From Atrichornis clamosus (taxonomy: Eukaryota; Chordata; Aves; Passeriformes; Menuridae), in assembly GCA_013400975.1 (NCBI GenBank), contig WBMZ01004659.1:62001-126000 (forward strand): a stretch of DNA of 64,000 bases, in the 5' to 3' direction. The notes beneath the pieces are model-generated. The model made no database searches. It saw only the letters and a list, made by a program, of their open reading frames with translations, and had not been told where the DNA came from. Position numbers and translations under genes: made by a program. Positions 1 to 15,214 of the stretch are shown here, in pieces. The first letter of the stretch is position 1. Each line of letters starts with the position of its first letter.

Positions 1-3000
1 ATAGAAAAATGGAACCTCTCCAGAAATAAGCTGTGCACTATTAATAAGCATACTGTAATAAAAAGTTTAAGTGAGCCTTAAGTGACCATTAAACACATAA
101 TAATGCACTTTCCTACAGACAGCAATGAAATTGAGTACTAAACACTACAGTCAGAACGAAATCATTTAGCATAGATGCCTTGAAAATTCATTATTAAAAT
201 AAAAACAAAGGACATTTGTTCTCCATACGTAAGTTGCCATATGACAAATCCATTCACACATTTCTCCTAGACCGTGGTTTAGCTGAAATGAACTATGTGC
301 TTAGGAAAGAAGAGTTAGATATAATACTACTTAGAAGTTGCTAGAGAGATCTTTGCTTGATAGAGGATATTGCTGTTTGCAGCTTTTGCAATTAGTAATA
401 CAAATCACTCGCTAGACAACGAGGAAGTAATACTGTAAAGAATATTGTTTTCTGGCCAGGTAGACAAAGTTCTTTCTGTGATGCCATAACCTTGATTTGT
501 TTTCTTTATCACTGCTTGTGTGCTTTGCAGCTCTCTGTTATCAGGCTTTTACAACGGCTGTCTCAGTCACTGATGTGACTTAGAGTATTCCTGCTGCAAG
601 CACAGATTCATGGATAAAGCCTAGTATGGGTAGCAAAAAGGCTGTTTTCTGAACAGTTTTCTGAATTAATATTGCTTTTCCTTATGCACAACAGATGTCA
701 GTCAGTAAATGACTACTTCCAAAGATGGGGTAGACACTTGAGGGTGGGAATGGACTATACTATTTATCTTAACCAGGTAGAACTCGTGTCACAGTCAGTA
801 TTTTAGTGACAGAGATTTCAGATATACACCCCACCCCAAACAACCAAAAGCTTCTTCTGACATGAAGCTGCATGAAATCTAAGAACAAATACTTGCTATT
901 TTCTATTTGATCAGTAGATGTATCCAACTGTTTTTCCCGTGTGGTGTTTCCCCTATAGGTGCACACAAAAAGTGAGGTCATGTACCCTTCCATTTCAAGC
1001 ACCTTGGTGTCCTTCCTATAGTACAAGTCAAACTGACTCTAACCCAGTAAATAAATATTTCCAGTCTTGTTGCTTTCTCCATATTCTGCCCGAATGCAAC
1101 GACATCACAGGGACAGTTCCCAGCACTCCCGAGATGATGGGAAAGTATAAACAGTGCTCCATCTGCAGTTCATTTGCTATCACTATAAAAAAGAGACCAA
1201 AACAAGCACTTGACTGATGGTTGGTTTCCACAGTTTGGTGGCAACAGCTTTGCAAATGAACTATTTCGGGCGAGAGCTGGTGGCAGTTATTTGATTAAAT
1301 GCAGCAGTTCTGATAATACACAAGGGTTTTTTTAACATGGACTTTGTAAATGATAGTATTCAAGGACAAACTTGTCAGGTCAAATTTGAGCCAGGTGTTG
1401 AATGTGTAAGAACTGAGAGGTAGAGATTGCTGCAGGAAAGATTAATGACACTATTAACATGACTGTATGGAGCTACACAGCTCTGCTCAGAGGAAAAGTT
1501 TGGTTTGCAGGCATAGTAAATGAAGTCTAGGTATGCTGTAGGTATATTTGTGTTCCTTTTTGGGTACAGAGATGTTTTATCTCAGAGTTATTCAAATACT
1601 CGAGTTGTATAAGCAAACTTTAAAAATGAACACATTTTAAAAATTATTTTACTTGGTAAATCAGTTACAAGATAAAATCAGCACAGGTTTGCATCAAAAT
1701 ACATTCTATTTAACATTATCCAGCCAACCTGCACTGAAAGTGCAAAATACTCACAGCAGTATGCACCGCTTCTCCCTGTAATAGAACACGTTTTCCATGC
1801 TGCTGCAATGCAATCAATGTGTGATAATTTTAATTATTATTATTATTTCAAATGTGTAAAGTTGAGCTCAGATTCCCCTCAGGAAAACCATTTTATAGCC
1901 CATCAGATGTGAAGTACTCCTCCCTAATGAACACAATTCTTGTGTCAAATAATAAGACTTGGAGCCATTGTGGACTATATTCTTTCCTTGTGAAATCAGC
2001 CAAGACTCTTCTGATTTCATTACTTCACTCATTTACATTGGCTGAAGGGATGGCATCAGAAAGAGGCAGGGCCACCCAGAAAGAAGGGCAAAAAGTTCTT
2101 TATTCCCCTGACTTTAATTCATCCTTCATTTACAGCTGGTCTGGTCCCTGCCAATACTGTCAGGTAAAATTTTGAGATCTGCTAAGAGATTTTAGCTCAT
2201 CCTCCTGACATTCAACAATTCCAGTTTCAGGGAGATTATGCCAAAGATGCAATTTTGGAGGAAACTGGATTGTGCGAACATGACCCAAATGTTCCTGAGT
2301 TCAATGAAAAGTTCACTGAATTCATTCAATCTCACTATTCACTGAGCTATTTTTCAGGCATCCCTGAGTTTCCAGAGATGGATAAATAATTCAGTCAAAC
2401 ATAAACATAATAAATTTTGAAATCTGTGGAATAAAGGAACCTCTTTTTTCCTGATCACTGCCTGAAGCTCATTTTGGGTTAGTGGAAATGCATTGTGATT
2501 AAAACACCGTGCATTACCAGAGCAACATCCTGTTCTCAGGTCAGCCCATGAGGATTGCTCCTTGCTATCAGTTTGCAAAGTTCCTGAATATTCATGGGCC
2601 TTATTCTCTTCAGATTAGACTGAACTCTTGCACTAACTTTGGAGACCAGACTGTGGATATGCAGTACTCAGATTTCTCATCTGCAAAATGGTGTTTCTTC
2701 ACATCACAGAGGCATGAGAAGCATGAATTAAAATACTTCCCAGGTCGTGAGGGATTTGGAAGAAAGGGGTATGTAGGGGCTGTGCAAATTCACCAGGTGT
2801 GTGCAGGGGTTCTTGCCCCTTTGGCCCACAATGGAAGTCCCTGGTATGTGACGTGGCCATAATTGCATGCTGGCATTTCACTTTTGATTGCAGCTGCTTC
2901 TACTCCAGAATATTACAGGAAGGTAAAGAAAGAGCCTGTTGATGTTTAAAGTTCACTGCAGCTTCTCCATTTATCTCTCAAGTTCCTTGCAGAGCTCCTA

Positions 3001-6000
3001 ATTGATAGCCTGACATTCTCTACTAATCCATTAAAATATTTATTGTTTAACTATGAGCTTCTGCATAACGCGGTCTTTTCCTCATCATAGCCTTTCATTC
3101 CTTCTTTTTGCATTGAGCAACTGTAATTGCATCTTTTGTTTTTACTAAGCATTTATCCAGGATATAATCTCTCCTTTCCAGCTGGGAACTGCTTGTTGCA
3201 ATCCCATTATACACACCAGAAATGTAGGGGATGAATGAAGGCAGTGACAATATTAAGCAGTGTGCCATGTTTTGTCTGGGTAGGATATTTCAGAATATCT
3301 GCTAAAATCCAAAATGCCTGTGTAACTACATCCACCTCTCCTTTCTTCATAATTATTTACATGAAACCATCAGGAGACAGCATGTCATAATATTCATTCA
3401 TACTTGCAAACCACAAACAAGGAGAGAGCTGAGCCAGGACTAATGCAAACAGACAGAGAAAGAGACAAGTACATCTGGTTGGGAATAAAGAGCCAGCTTT
3501 TTGCTTCCTCTCCTGGAAACTTTCTTGACTTTTGTTCTCCCTCAGTTTATCCTTTCAGAGATGGAATGGCCTGCTTTGGCACTTGCATAGCAGTTTAAAG
3601 CATCCTGAGACTTGGGTGTCATTAAAGATTTAAATGTACAAGAGCAAAAGTGGAACTGATTTTTAGAGCTGACATCGCTGTATAGACAAATACAGGCTGA
3701 AGGAAAGGATCCTAATCATACAGTCAGTTCTACATCTGCAAACCCAATACCAGCGGGGGGTGAGAATGATGAGCATTTCTCACTGCTCTTTTAATGTTCA
3801 AAACACTCTGCATTATAATGAAAGAGTGCTCAGGGAAATGCACATAACAAATTGAATCAAACTGGAAATGCTGTTTGCCTGTAGAAGAGACTTGGTAAAT
3901 TACTGTTAGAAACCTTCATTTATTTTATCTGTCTCCATGCCACAGTAACTTGCTGTGTACTTTTAAGTACAATAAAAAGTTTAGTTTACTCTTCTCTGAA
4001 GCTATTCTAATGTAGTCATTCATCCTCTTTCGACAAAATTTCAACAGAACATCGTAAAAACATTTACTGAGGAGTCTGAAGAATGGTAAACAAAAATAGA
4101 CTTAGGATTGAATAGTCATATTTGTCATAGGTAAGTAGATATATTCAGTTACTTTTACTGACTCCTCTAATCCTAAACTTATATTCTAGACAGCGTTCTC
4201 AAAGGTATTTTTTCCAAAAGGAATTAATTTTCTCAAAATTCAGTCAGTTATGTTTAAAAACTTCATATAGAAAAAACTGTTACAGAAAGGTAAATGAAAA
4301 CCAAATTGTATCTAACTTTTTAAAGGAAAAGGGTTTTCTGATAGTAATTGATTGTTCTAAAATTAAATCATATATATCAGAAGGGGTATTTACAAGGTAA
4401 ATGATACCAGAAAAATAAAATCTAATTATCAGTTGTAACTTTCAGTGGCCTGTATATGGTCTTTATTTATTTTGTTATTTATAATCATTTAGCATTTACT
4501 CATAGAACTTCATTTTGTAACTTTTCCATTTATGTTTCTTAGTTATATACCTCATCCCTCTCCTGAGTGAACTGAGTTTTCTTACAGAAAGGACTTCCAT
4601 GGGTTTCCATAGCTCACAAATTCTTCAGCAGCACCCCTATTTCTTTTCAATTACTCTACTGTGTAAATTAAACAGCATTTCAAGAAAAGATGAAATATCT
4701 GCTTTTGCAGATATCCTCTGTACATCTGTTCAAACTGAAATCCAGAGTTCTTTTGCTTTTACCACACAAGTTTGAAAATAAAAAGCTTGATAGTCACAAG
4801 GTCACAAATAGGAGTGTTTTTCTAGAACCAGACCTGTGTGGAGAGGCATTCACATTTACACAACTCTTCCAAATTTGAAAGAGCTTCCGAATGTGTAAGA
4901 TTAGGAGACTTTTTTGTCTGGCAGCCTTGAATGAACTGGACTTGCCCATAGACAGGGACCAAAGATAAAAGTTAACCATATTGGGAGGTTTTACATTTTT
5001 TGTGTAAGAAAACTTATCTTTCAGCTACATTTATCCACCTCAAACAATGAGATCACCACAAATGTATCTGCCTTGCTTCGGGAGTAAATCAAAGACTATT
5101 TATATCCAGAGCTTTGAATTTTTACTGCCTAGTAAGACAGGAGAAGACCAAGGAGATAAAAAAGGAGAAAGTTGTTCATAGCAATCTGATAGTTGGTGCC
5201 TTTTCCCCACCCTGGAAAGTTTTCCAAACAACTGTTGCTCATTACTTTATAGGTTTGAGACCTCATTCTGAAATCGGTGCTTTGAGATTTGGCTTGAAGA
5301 CATTTTCCAAATCCGGTACTTAAGCTTTAATGGTGCAAAACTAATGAAAGGGCAGGATATGCATAGATTATTGCAAATAAATAGTATGATGTGCCAGGAA
5401 AAATGAGGAAGGGAAGTAATGAAAGACAAGTGTTCTACCAGGATTTAGTGAGTCCCATCAGAGATTGGCACCAGCACTGTGAGGTTCTCCCGTTACGAAC
5501 TCGAGCAAAGCTGCAAGAAGCAAAGCTGTGAGCTTTTATTTTGTGCTGAAAATGTTTTGAGAAGGTACTTTTCAGGAATTTATCATAATAAAGAAGAAAT
5601 GCATTTCCCTATTTGCACTCTCTCATTGTGGTTGTAATAATTTAAGGTAAAATATTCAGATTAGATGTTTTTCTTAAGATTTTTTTTTTATTTAGGGGGA
5701 AAGAGACAACTGTTCTGAGCAGGATTTAGTGCAGGCATTCAAGCTCTGCTGTTCGAAAGGGTTAGTAGCAAACAGATCTCAAATATCAACTTATTTTCTT
5801 TAGGTTTCACTGCAGCTGGGCTTGTGTAAACCTGAGCAAATTGAATGTGTGCATACACACATCCTTCTGCTTATGGAGAGTGTAAAACTCCAGGAGAGCT
5901 GGAGCATTGTGACAGAGAATAAATACAAAATGATATAAATAGATTTCATTGCAATCAGTAGTCCTTACCTAAAGCTTTCGTGTATCCACATAGTGCCAGC

Positions 6001-9000
6001 CTCAATAAAGACTGCATTTAACAAAACTGAATGTAAAGTACAAACCTAGGATCTAATTCCATTTTAATGTATAAATAAACCCTGGATGCAAATATTTCAT
6101 TACTAATCTGGGCACAGAAAGCTCAAGATCCAACTCCCTTGCTCAGTTTTCTGCAGATCAAAGAATGCACTAAACTTTGTCATTATTATTTTTAAATGCT
6201 CTTAAACTCAGAACAAGCTGTAGCTAAAAGGTCATAATTTAAGTGCTTTAGACCACGGAGATGGAGCTCTGAGGAGAAGTGTGTTTTTGTGTTGCTAGGG
6301 GAACCCTTAATGTGCTATGGCACCAGGAACATTTGGAAAAACAAGAAATGAAGCAGAAGTAAGTATTCTGTAATGAAAAACATAGAAAGATTAAATCAAG
6401 GTCTAAAAGACCAAAAGAGGGAGAGAAAAAACATTTAAAAGAGTGTTTTAGAAGATTGGCATAATGTCTATTTATAATATTAATTTATAAAAATTATATT
6501 TAATTAATACAGAGGAAAAGTTTAGGCCTGAGCTACTGCCAGAGATTGCTTAAATAAAAGGACTACTGCTGCTTGGAAGGGCCTCAGATGTCTGATGTTA
6601 AATCATTGGAAAGGTGTGGACTGGGATGTTCCACAACATTTTCTTAGAAATCCAGAAATCAGGTGAAACTTTCTCCACCTCAGAATTTTTTATAAATCAG
6701 ATCTCAAGAAATCTGTCAATCTTATATGCATGGCTGTGCCATATTTTACAGTAATATTCTCCCAGGGTAAGATGAAAATTCTTGCAACCTGAAGCCTAAA
6801 CAAAGACTTTCCCCATTTGCTCTGGATTGAAATCACTGCTCTAGATCAGAACTAAAAGTTATGGGGTCAGGGTCTCAACTGAGCAATGTCCACTTATAGC
6901 CACTGAACAGATAATCTATAAATGATGAAGAATTAATATCAAGTAAATAAGTTTTTGAATGGCTTGAGTACAACTGTGTGATTAATTGAATTTTTGGTCA
7001 ACTGATCACACTACGTCACTTAGTGACACTGATGTATTAAGTGAATACAGCTAAACTTAATCTCAAGCATAGTTTGAAATTAAAAATTACACTATCTAAA
7101 TTTTGAAACAAAGCATTTTGACCAGTCTCAGAGAAATCTACTTTCTTGGGTCAAAATTATTGGAATAAACAGCCTCAGGTTTCTAATCCTTTAATAGTCC
7201 TGAAATATTTTGCAGCATATATCGGAAAATATTTCCAAGCAGAGTGGCTGGAAAGCAATCCTGATTCAAAAGCATTTTATACCCAAATGATTGACGTAAT
7301 ATATGTTTAATCATACAGGAACTGACCACTGTTTGATAGAAATCTTCCTGTCCCTCACAGCATCAACAGAGCAAAGCTAATTTATACCAGATGCACATCT
7401 GGCCCAGCCTGTGTAAAGAAGCCATTGAGGTGGAAATTTAATATTTAAACCAGTACAAACCTACAGAGTTCTGCAATAAAATTAAATTTGGGTAAAGGAT
7501 TAGTTACTACTTTGATTATCCACTAAAGAAGGCTTATTTTTACAGCAAAGAGAGATTGAAAACAATTGGAATCGATATTTTTGCTGCTAATGCAGTGCTG
7601 ATGCCATTACACCCTAAATATATTGAGCAGTGAGATGGGTGAGTGACATGACTAAAGATGGCGATACAGTGATCTTCCACCATGGGTTTCTTCCCTGCTT
7701 TTCTACAAAAGCTGCACACAGCCACAGCCACATACATGAACTATTTATATAGAGATGAACTTTGATACATTACAATGTCCTTAAGAAGTCATAAACGCTG
7801 AAAATCAGGGAATGTGAGAATAGAAATATTCACCACATCGGGATTTTTATGAATCAAGGGTTGTTGGAGATACTTTTGGGATCAAGGCTTGAGCTTAGCA
7901 AGCTCTTAAAGAGAAATAGCTTCTGCATCAATTTCTTTTCCTCTCTAAGTCCCCCATTACTGCTGCTTTTTCCTCCCTCTTTTGTTTCCTTCTCTTTTTT
8001 TGTCAGGATATAAGAAGGGGAAAAGGATACTCTGGGGCTTGAATTATGACTAGTTTTCTGTATTTATTGCTGTTTTCAGAAAGTGGGACTAGTCCTGAGG
8101 GCAGGTGACTGGTGCCACCTCAGTGACTGAAGAGGATGCAGAAGAGCAGCATGGTTGGCTCCCTATTGTCCTGCCTTTCCTAAGCAAACCTTATTCTCCC
8201 TACCCTTAATGAAGTTTCTCTGACTTTGCTATCGATGGCTCTAAGTGATCACAAGCTTTAAGATCTGGCAAAGACCTGAAAAAGATAAACAGAGTAACAG
8301 AATAGTAAGCTGCCATGTGTTTTTTCTTAGCTTCCACCTGACATTCCAGACACTTAATTAAATGTCTCCAATTCTGGCCATTGCTGGGAAGTGTGACAGA
8401 ACAGAGAGGGATTGCTTGAGTTTGTGCAGTCCTTGCCTGACCTGAGGTACAGCAATGTGTTATGGTACTGAGGGAGGATGTGCTGGGAAGTCCTTTAGAG
8501 AGCCAGAGGATACAAGGAACAGTGTAATGCATCTTCACCCCTATAGCTCTGAACACCTACAGTATTCTCCTCACATATTCCTTGGATTAGTCCGACCTTT
8601 TTTCCAATGTGATGCCGTTTGGGTAATGGAGGCATTTAGATAAGAGCTCTAATCAGCCTTACAGCTTCTGCTTTTCTCTGTAATGGTCTCTGAATGGCAT
8701 TGTTTCCATATCCACCTTCAGCGTATTCTGAAAAAAATACATTGTGGAAGGATGGTGGTGGGAGAAACAAAAGGCATTCACCATCAACAGGAAAGGAGTA
8801 ATTCTTTAGATATTGATTTGTTAATCTATCTTAGTCTCTTTATGTGCTGTGTTATTGCCTGCCCAAAGGGTGAACTCTTGTAGAATTAGCAATGGATTTC
8901 CCAAAGCTTAGGGATGAGGTAATCGTGCAGTGTTAAGTGTGACCAGCACAGCTCTGAGTCCTGCAGGACACTGCACATGCTACACACTAAATTGTTTATG

Positions 9001-12000
9001 CATTTTCAGCAAAAAGAGTGTCTGGAATTTTTATAGGGATGATAAAACTCTGAAATATGAGCAGTTTGATGCCCTTTTTTTAAGAATGGATTTGACTCAA
9101 AGATGTTGAAGCACAGACAAGGACTTAATTTGGTATTAATACCCCTTTGTTACTAGTTTTAAAATATCAGCTGTTTCTATTCTTTTTGGCTTAATATTTT
9201 TTTTATATTTTAGGCCACCAACTAACTAATTAGACCTCGATTTGATAAGGGATCTTCTAGCATATATCCCTGTCAGCTTGTCCCTCATGAGCAGCTATCA
9301 GAGAACATTCAGCAACCTAACTTCACAATTACAAAAACTTATTTGGGATATTGAAAAGCAGTCTATGCCCTTATTTCATTAAAATGTATTATTTTCCTAG
9401 AGGTCTGGAAAAATTATTGAAATATTCATGGAAAAATGTCTTTCCTTTTGGATGGTTATTATTCTGTTGGGGATAGCTATTGTGCCTCATCAGCATTCAA
9501 AGACCCTTTTTATATAAATCCAAAATAGTTCACCATAATACTGCAAAATCTATAACCCAAACCTGATAACCCTCTATCAGAAATTATGGAATGATCCTGA
9601 TTATGGAAGATTTCTGCCAAGAAATAGAATAAAACACAAAACAGCTACAAAAATTATAAAACAGAATTGACCTTGTGAACCATTTGGTTAATTTTTCATG
9701 GTATTTTCCCATGTTTTCATGCCTCATTAGTACACGTGACTATGGCATTAAATCTGTGCCCAAGGCCATAAGAGAGAGCATGAAATAATGAATCTAGGTC
9801 AGGTCAGTGGACAGGACCGAACAGGAAATCTATCTGGAATGCACCAAATTTAGTGGAGTTTTCAACACCTTCTATTATTGAAAGTTATGAAAAAAGCAGT
9901 AAGTTACAATTAAGTTATGTTCTGGTAGGTTAAATACACAAACTGGACACTCAGTACTCACACTCTTGGCAGATGGCTGTAACATCGCCAGACAAGCCAC
10001 CATTTTCTGCACAATATTCTTTTTTATTTGGTATTTCCAGCTCTGAAAGGGCTGTCTTGACTCTTTAGTGTAAATGTGCCCTGTGGAAAATTTCTCCCTA
10101 AATGGTTAAAAAAGAAAACTGTCTCCTCTAAAAAAACAAGCACATGCTAGAGGTACTGAGAAAATGCTCCTCCAGTTATCTGAATGTAATTCCAAGAACC
10201 AGTACAGAACGTTGGATCATAGATCTTGTGCATTATCTAATAGTTTGGTTCATTCACCTATTTCAAAGCGTAGAGTCCTTAGAGAAGACAATATTGTGTC
10301 CTATTTTATTATAACATTGCTATAAATCACAAGTGATTACTTTGAAGAAAAAGTCACAAACATAAAAGTGGCATAAGACCTAAGCAGTATTTTGCTATAT
10401 ATTCCACATTTACACAGCAGCTATACTATAAACACAGAGTACGCAATTTCACAGTGCTCAAAAGAAAAGGCAAGTAATCTGTTTTTAATTTTAGGTTTTC
10501 TACATTTATATCTGGGAACGGCATACTTTCAGGAATTATAGGTTAAGTTGGAGGAGAAACAGGACCAACTTACTTTGCCAGTTTAAAATAGAGTTCACTG
10601 GTTTCAGGAGTAGTTTCTTTTCCACATGCTGAATCTTCTCCTGAGGAAACAGGTCACTGATACAGAAAGGACAACTGAAGCAAGATTCTTCCTACAAGGC
10701 AAAGTCGAAACAGTAATGACTAGATATAAAAATTTGTAATTTAATGCTTTGAAAGGACAAGCATTTTTAAAGCATGTTTCCAAAATACATCTGCAAAATA
10801 ACTTGTCCTTTTCTTTTATTCATTGTTTCCATGAGACTCATGGTATTATGTTTTATGGTTGCTCAACTCCAGGCAGAAACATTTTCCTGCTGAAAGACTG
10901 GCAATTTTTTTTTCTGCAAAAGCATAAACCAAAGTCAATGTGGAAAGGATCTCCAGCATGGATCCACTAAAACAGTGCACTGAATCTCTGCAAATAACAG
11001 CAGCAGCAAAATCTCATAAACATCCTTCCTCCTGCTCCAGTGTTGCTTCAAATGAATGGAGATTGTACATGAAGTATATGATATTCATGGTCAAAACTCA
11101 GAAGCAGTATTGTATCTTTTTCAAAACCTATTAATAACTTAACCGCCAAGTTAAATTATATCTAAATTACACTCTATACTTCTTTTGGCACAATTAATAC
11201 TGGTGTTCAGGGGCAGTTCCAATCAAATGGAAAAGCTGTGGAAGAGCAACTCTGGCAGAAACAGACATAGCAATAAGGTCACAATGTATAGAGGGAGCAG
11301 CCAACACTGAGCTTTTTCGACAGTAAAAAGCAGAACAAGTTTCCACAAGAAATGGAAAAACACCCAAAGAAATATCTGTTAGCAGAGAGCAAAGAAGGTC
11401 AGCCAGGGCCTCTAGAATCCCTATTTATAAGAGCGTACTCTTGAGTTCTTAGTTATGTAGGTGGCTATTTTTAATGGGAATGACAGACAAAAGTCTAGTC
11501 ATATCATACAAGAAGACTTGTATAACACAAAAAGTATCTTCTGCATTTCCTTTCTTTCCCCCAGAAAGTTTGGAGTTTTAAGCTATGCAAGATGGATGAA
11601 TGAGGACGTGGTCTTGTCTTTGGAGTTTACACTGTTCAGATTAAACTGAGGATATTTTCCAAAAGCATGTGTTATGTATTTAAGAAGAGAAGTTCACCGT
11701 GGGGTGATAGAGATCAACATTTTTTTTTTCCTGGAAGAAATTTTGTTTAGTTTCCATTAAGTAATGAGCTGCTAAAGGATTTGCTGCTACAAGAATCTGA
11801 AAAAGAGACACCTTAAACACACTAAAGCAAAGTATTGTCCTATGGGACAATTCCATAGCACAAATTGGTGCCAGTAGGCATTCCATTACTGAAATATCAA
11901 CTAGGAATAACTAAACACTGAAAATTTGTTCCAGAAACATTCTTGAGAAAATTGTTTTCCTGAAATACATAATCATGCTTATTTTTTTACATTCCAGTGT

Positions 12001-14447
12001 TTTTACTGGTTTGGTAGCTTTGACAGGAGGCATGAATCACAAACTTACAAGCAGACAGCATTCTGCATTCCTTTTTGTGGAAAAGTTGGCCCCTAATGGT
12101 TTTTGCAAGATAGACCAAGGGAATATGCAACATGAAAATTGCTTATTTGAGTTTTATTTACATAAAAATTAGAAAATTGGATACTTCTATGGTTAGAGCT
12201 ATAATGAAAGTAATGTCAAAAAAATATTCTTTATTCTTTACTTAGCCAGGTAGTCATTTGTTTTATAAACACAATTAGTTTGACTGGAATACTCTGTGAA
12301 GTATGCATGGCTGAGAACAGAGAGGCAGTGGAGTCAGCTGAATTTCATACTGGGGAATTGTTGGTCCATATACCATCCAGCTTTTATAATTCAGAAAGTT
12401 ACTATTTGTTTCAAAAAGTTAACCAATGTCAACCCATATGAAATTTTTCTGAGTGCTCAATATACACAATTCACTATTTGAGTTGTTTGTTCAACTCAGT
12501 TCCTTGATATTATTTCCTCTTCCTGACTGGATAGCCTTCCGGACTAAATTTGTTTCAAATAAACTCTATCTCATCATTAAATTAATCTCAGTTTAAAGCC
12601 CAACAGTCACTTTCTGCAAACATATTGTCACAACAAGCAAATAAAAATGAGTGCAAGCATTTGCTGGAAAAGGGTGAATATTTTCCTGTAATGTTGTTGC
12701 ATTGCTCCGATCATCCGGTCTCCTGTAAAACGTACCAGCAGTAAAAAAGTGATAAACAATTGGCCAACACTTACCCACTTATTTAGAAACAGTTTCTTGG
12801 TTAAGATTTGAGATTAAGTCTTTGCATATGTCCTCAGCTGTAAAGCAGAATATGTATTTTATCTAGCCACACAAGAAGATCTCATCTTTAGTTTCTACTT
12901 GTGAATGTAAATTGGGCACATGCACTGTTCTCTGAATCCAGGTCCGTGTGGACCTCAAATCAGTGGCTTTAAGAAAATAGGAATGTTGTAGGGCAACAGC
13001 AATCACTAGAACCAACCTCAAACCCCAAAACTCCACAAGTGCTTATCTAGAACTGTGTATGCTCCAGCCTTCCTGGAAGCACAAGGACTTCAGCTCATTC
13101 TAAACAACCTGCAATGAGCTGCAGGCTGACAGAAATAAATCTGACCTGCTTCAGGTTTGCATTTCACTGGAACAGGTTGGCCCTCAAGACACTCACAGGG
13201 AACACATGTATTTCCAGAGGTATCAGGACTCCATGCTGACAGTCTACCCTTCCACACTAGAATAGTTTTCAAGTTGTTTGGACAAATAACTTGGGAAAAA
13301 AAATCCAGATTGAAAGAGCTCTTCCTTGCAAGGGTATCAAAAGAAGGATGATAACACACCAAGTTCACTTGTGCTGGAAGTGCAAAGCTCACCAGCTCAG
13401 CTTGCGAGAACCATGTAGTGAGAAGAGTACTGTTAATCTATACATTTGCATAAGGATTTTCCTGGGTGAGCACCAGGAAAATATGTTGTGAAGACAGTAG
13501 ATCAAGTTCTACAAGATTTAAGCAGGTATCAGGTCACCTAAAACACCTTCAAAATCTCTCTGTACGACAGAAAGACAAGTATTTCTTGTAAAAGGGCTAC
13601 AAGTATTACTTGCACAAAGTCTGGGACTCCTTCACTCCTTGGCTGTTGTGCTTGCCAGCTCGTAGGATTAAACCTGATATTCATATAGGAGACAACCTGG
13701 AGCTCAGATCTCTGTTTCTGCTTTGAATTAGGGTACTCAACTTCACCCTCCAGAGACAAAGTTTCAACATGTGTTAAAAAAGGTCTGAAAGTACTATTTT
13801 TCCCTAAAGGGCACATTACAAAGTGAATTAGTTAACACTTAGAAAGGGTTTAGGGTTTCAGGAGACTAAGTACCATGGGAATGAAAGGTGCTGTGATCCC
13901 TTTATAATGGAATATTTTATCATCCAAAAGTGGCAATTTCTTTTCAGGTCAAACTTTGTTTCACTGTTATTCCATGATATCCTTAATAACAGACACCATA
14001 GGTTTTTCCTTGCATTTCTTTTTTCAGTCAGACAATCCTCCACTCCTCCTGCTTAGAAAAAAAATTGAGCACAGTAATGGTTCTGCTTACACACTACAGA
14101 ACACTGAGTTTTACACTTCACACTTCAGCTACTGTTGTATAGAAAATACCAATAGTGACAGCAATGAAGGGAAACAGCCCTTCCGAGTTGGAAACTCCTA
14201 GGTGAACTGCCCTTGTTTTCTGGAGTCAAAGCATGTTTTGAATGTTCTAAATTAAGAATCAAAGCATTCTGTATTTCTGAGTGCACGTATAAATTAAAAG
14301 CAAGAATTTATAAAATACTTCAAGCCTTGAACAATAGCAGAACATGACAGCCCATTCCACAATCAGTTTTGGACTGGTACATTACCATTTTATATTACAG
14401 TTATATACATCTGATAAACACCCCTACATAACTTCTTTTTTAAAAAG
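1..14447. other. Intergenic DNA, no supported gene
   Basis: AT-rich sequence upstream of PDE5A. All reading frames are short (up to about 117 codons), scattered over both strands, and none resembles a protein family I know or shows a chain of plausible exons. Only trivial simple sequence is present, such as a short ATT run near 1,833-1,847. From mammalian gene order I would expect the nearest upstream gene to be MAD2L1, but none of its coding sequence is recognisable here. Distal enhancers or a non-coding transcript cannot be excluded. Confidence 0.6.
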
Positions 14448-14575
14448 GCACTTTATGTATGAAACAAAGATGTAAGTAACATGGGGCAAATGCACTTTAC
14501 ACATTAAACAAAGATGTAAGTAACATGGGGCAAATGCACTTTACACATTAAACAAAGATGTAAGTAACATGGGGC
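14448..14575. repeat. 44-bp tandem repeat, almost three copies
   Basis: Copies of a 44-bp unit begin at 14462, 14506 and 14550. A degenerate end of a preceding copy (GCACTTTA...) starts at about 14448. The two full copies are identical over the unit, and the third is cut short at about 14575, where GGGGCAAA becomes GGGGCGAA. Each unit contains GATGTAAGTAACATGGGG. The near-perfect identity implies a recent local duplication. I do not recognise it as part of a known element. Confidence 0.93.
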
Positions 14576-15214
14576 GAACCAAAACACCAAGTGCAAACAC
14601 TTGTAAATTTTCAGAGCTTTGCAATCTTAAAAAACCTTGCATTCTGGATACAAGCATTCCCTTACTGATTTTGAGTTTACTGTATGGCTGGAGACTTCAA
14701 AGTGGATGAAATCCAGTCAGCAAATGATCAAAGTTTCTAAAACTCAAATAGCTACCTGAACTTGAAGCATGTAATGAGTTTCCCTTTGTACAGTAGAGAC
14801 AATTAATGTTGTATTTGGTACACATCCATTAAATTACGCAGACTTTTAAAATGTGCAAGCTTATAGTAAGTACCTCAAGAGCATTCAGGTCAAAAGAATA
14901 TTTCTTGATATTTTAATTCTATATCTTGAACAAGAAATAAATTAATATAAAATATGTTCTTTTTAAAGTGTGCTTTTAAAGGTTCCTCTGTTTACTGCAT
15001 GTTAAGCAAATTTTTTCAGAACTGTATTATTGAGAAATAAAGAGGAAAGTAAAACTATGAAGTTTAGATATTTAGCATTCATTAGTGTTATGTCTGTAAT
15101 GCTGTTTCATGTCACAGCTCATCATAAGCAAGTTTGGGAAAAGGACCTGAAATGTGAGTGCAAAGCTGAATAGATATGTTCCTTATCAAAATGGAAGGAT
15201 GTATCAAATGGATG
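14576..15214. other. Intergenic DNA between tandem repeat and CR1
   Basis: AT-rich sequence with no reading frame, RNA gene or repeat that I can support. Confidence 0.5.

Noticed and set aside
13150..13270. Possible CR1 similarity (CACTGGAACAGGTTGG)
   Set aside because: Only about 16 bases resemble CR1 and the flanks do not follow the element's order.
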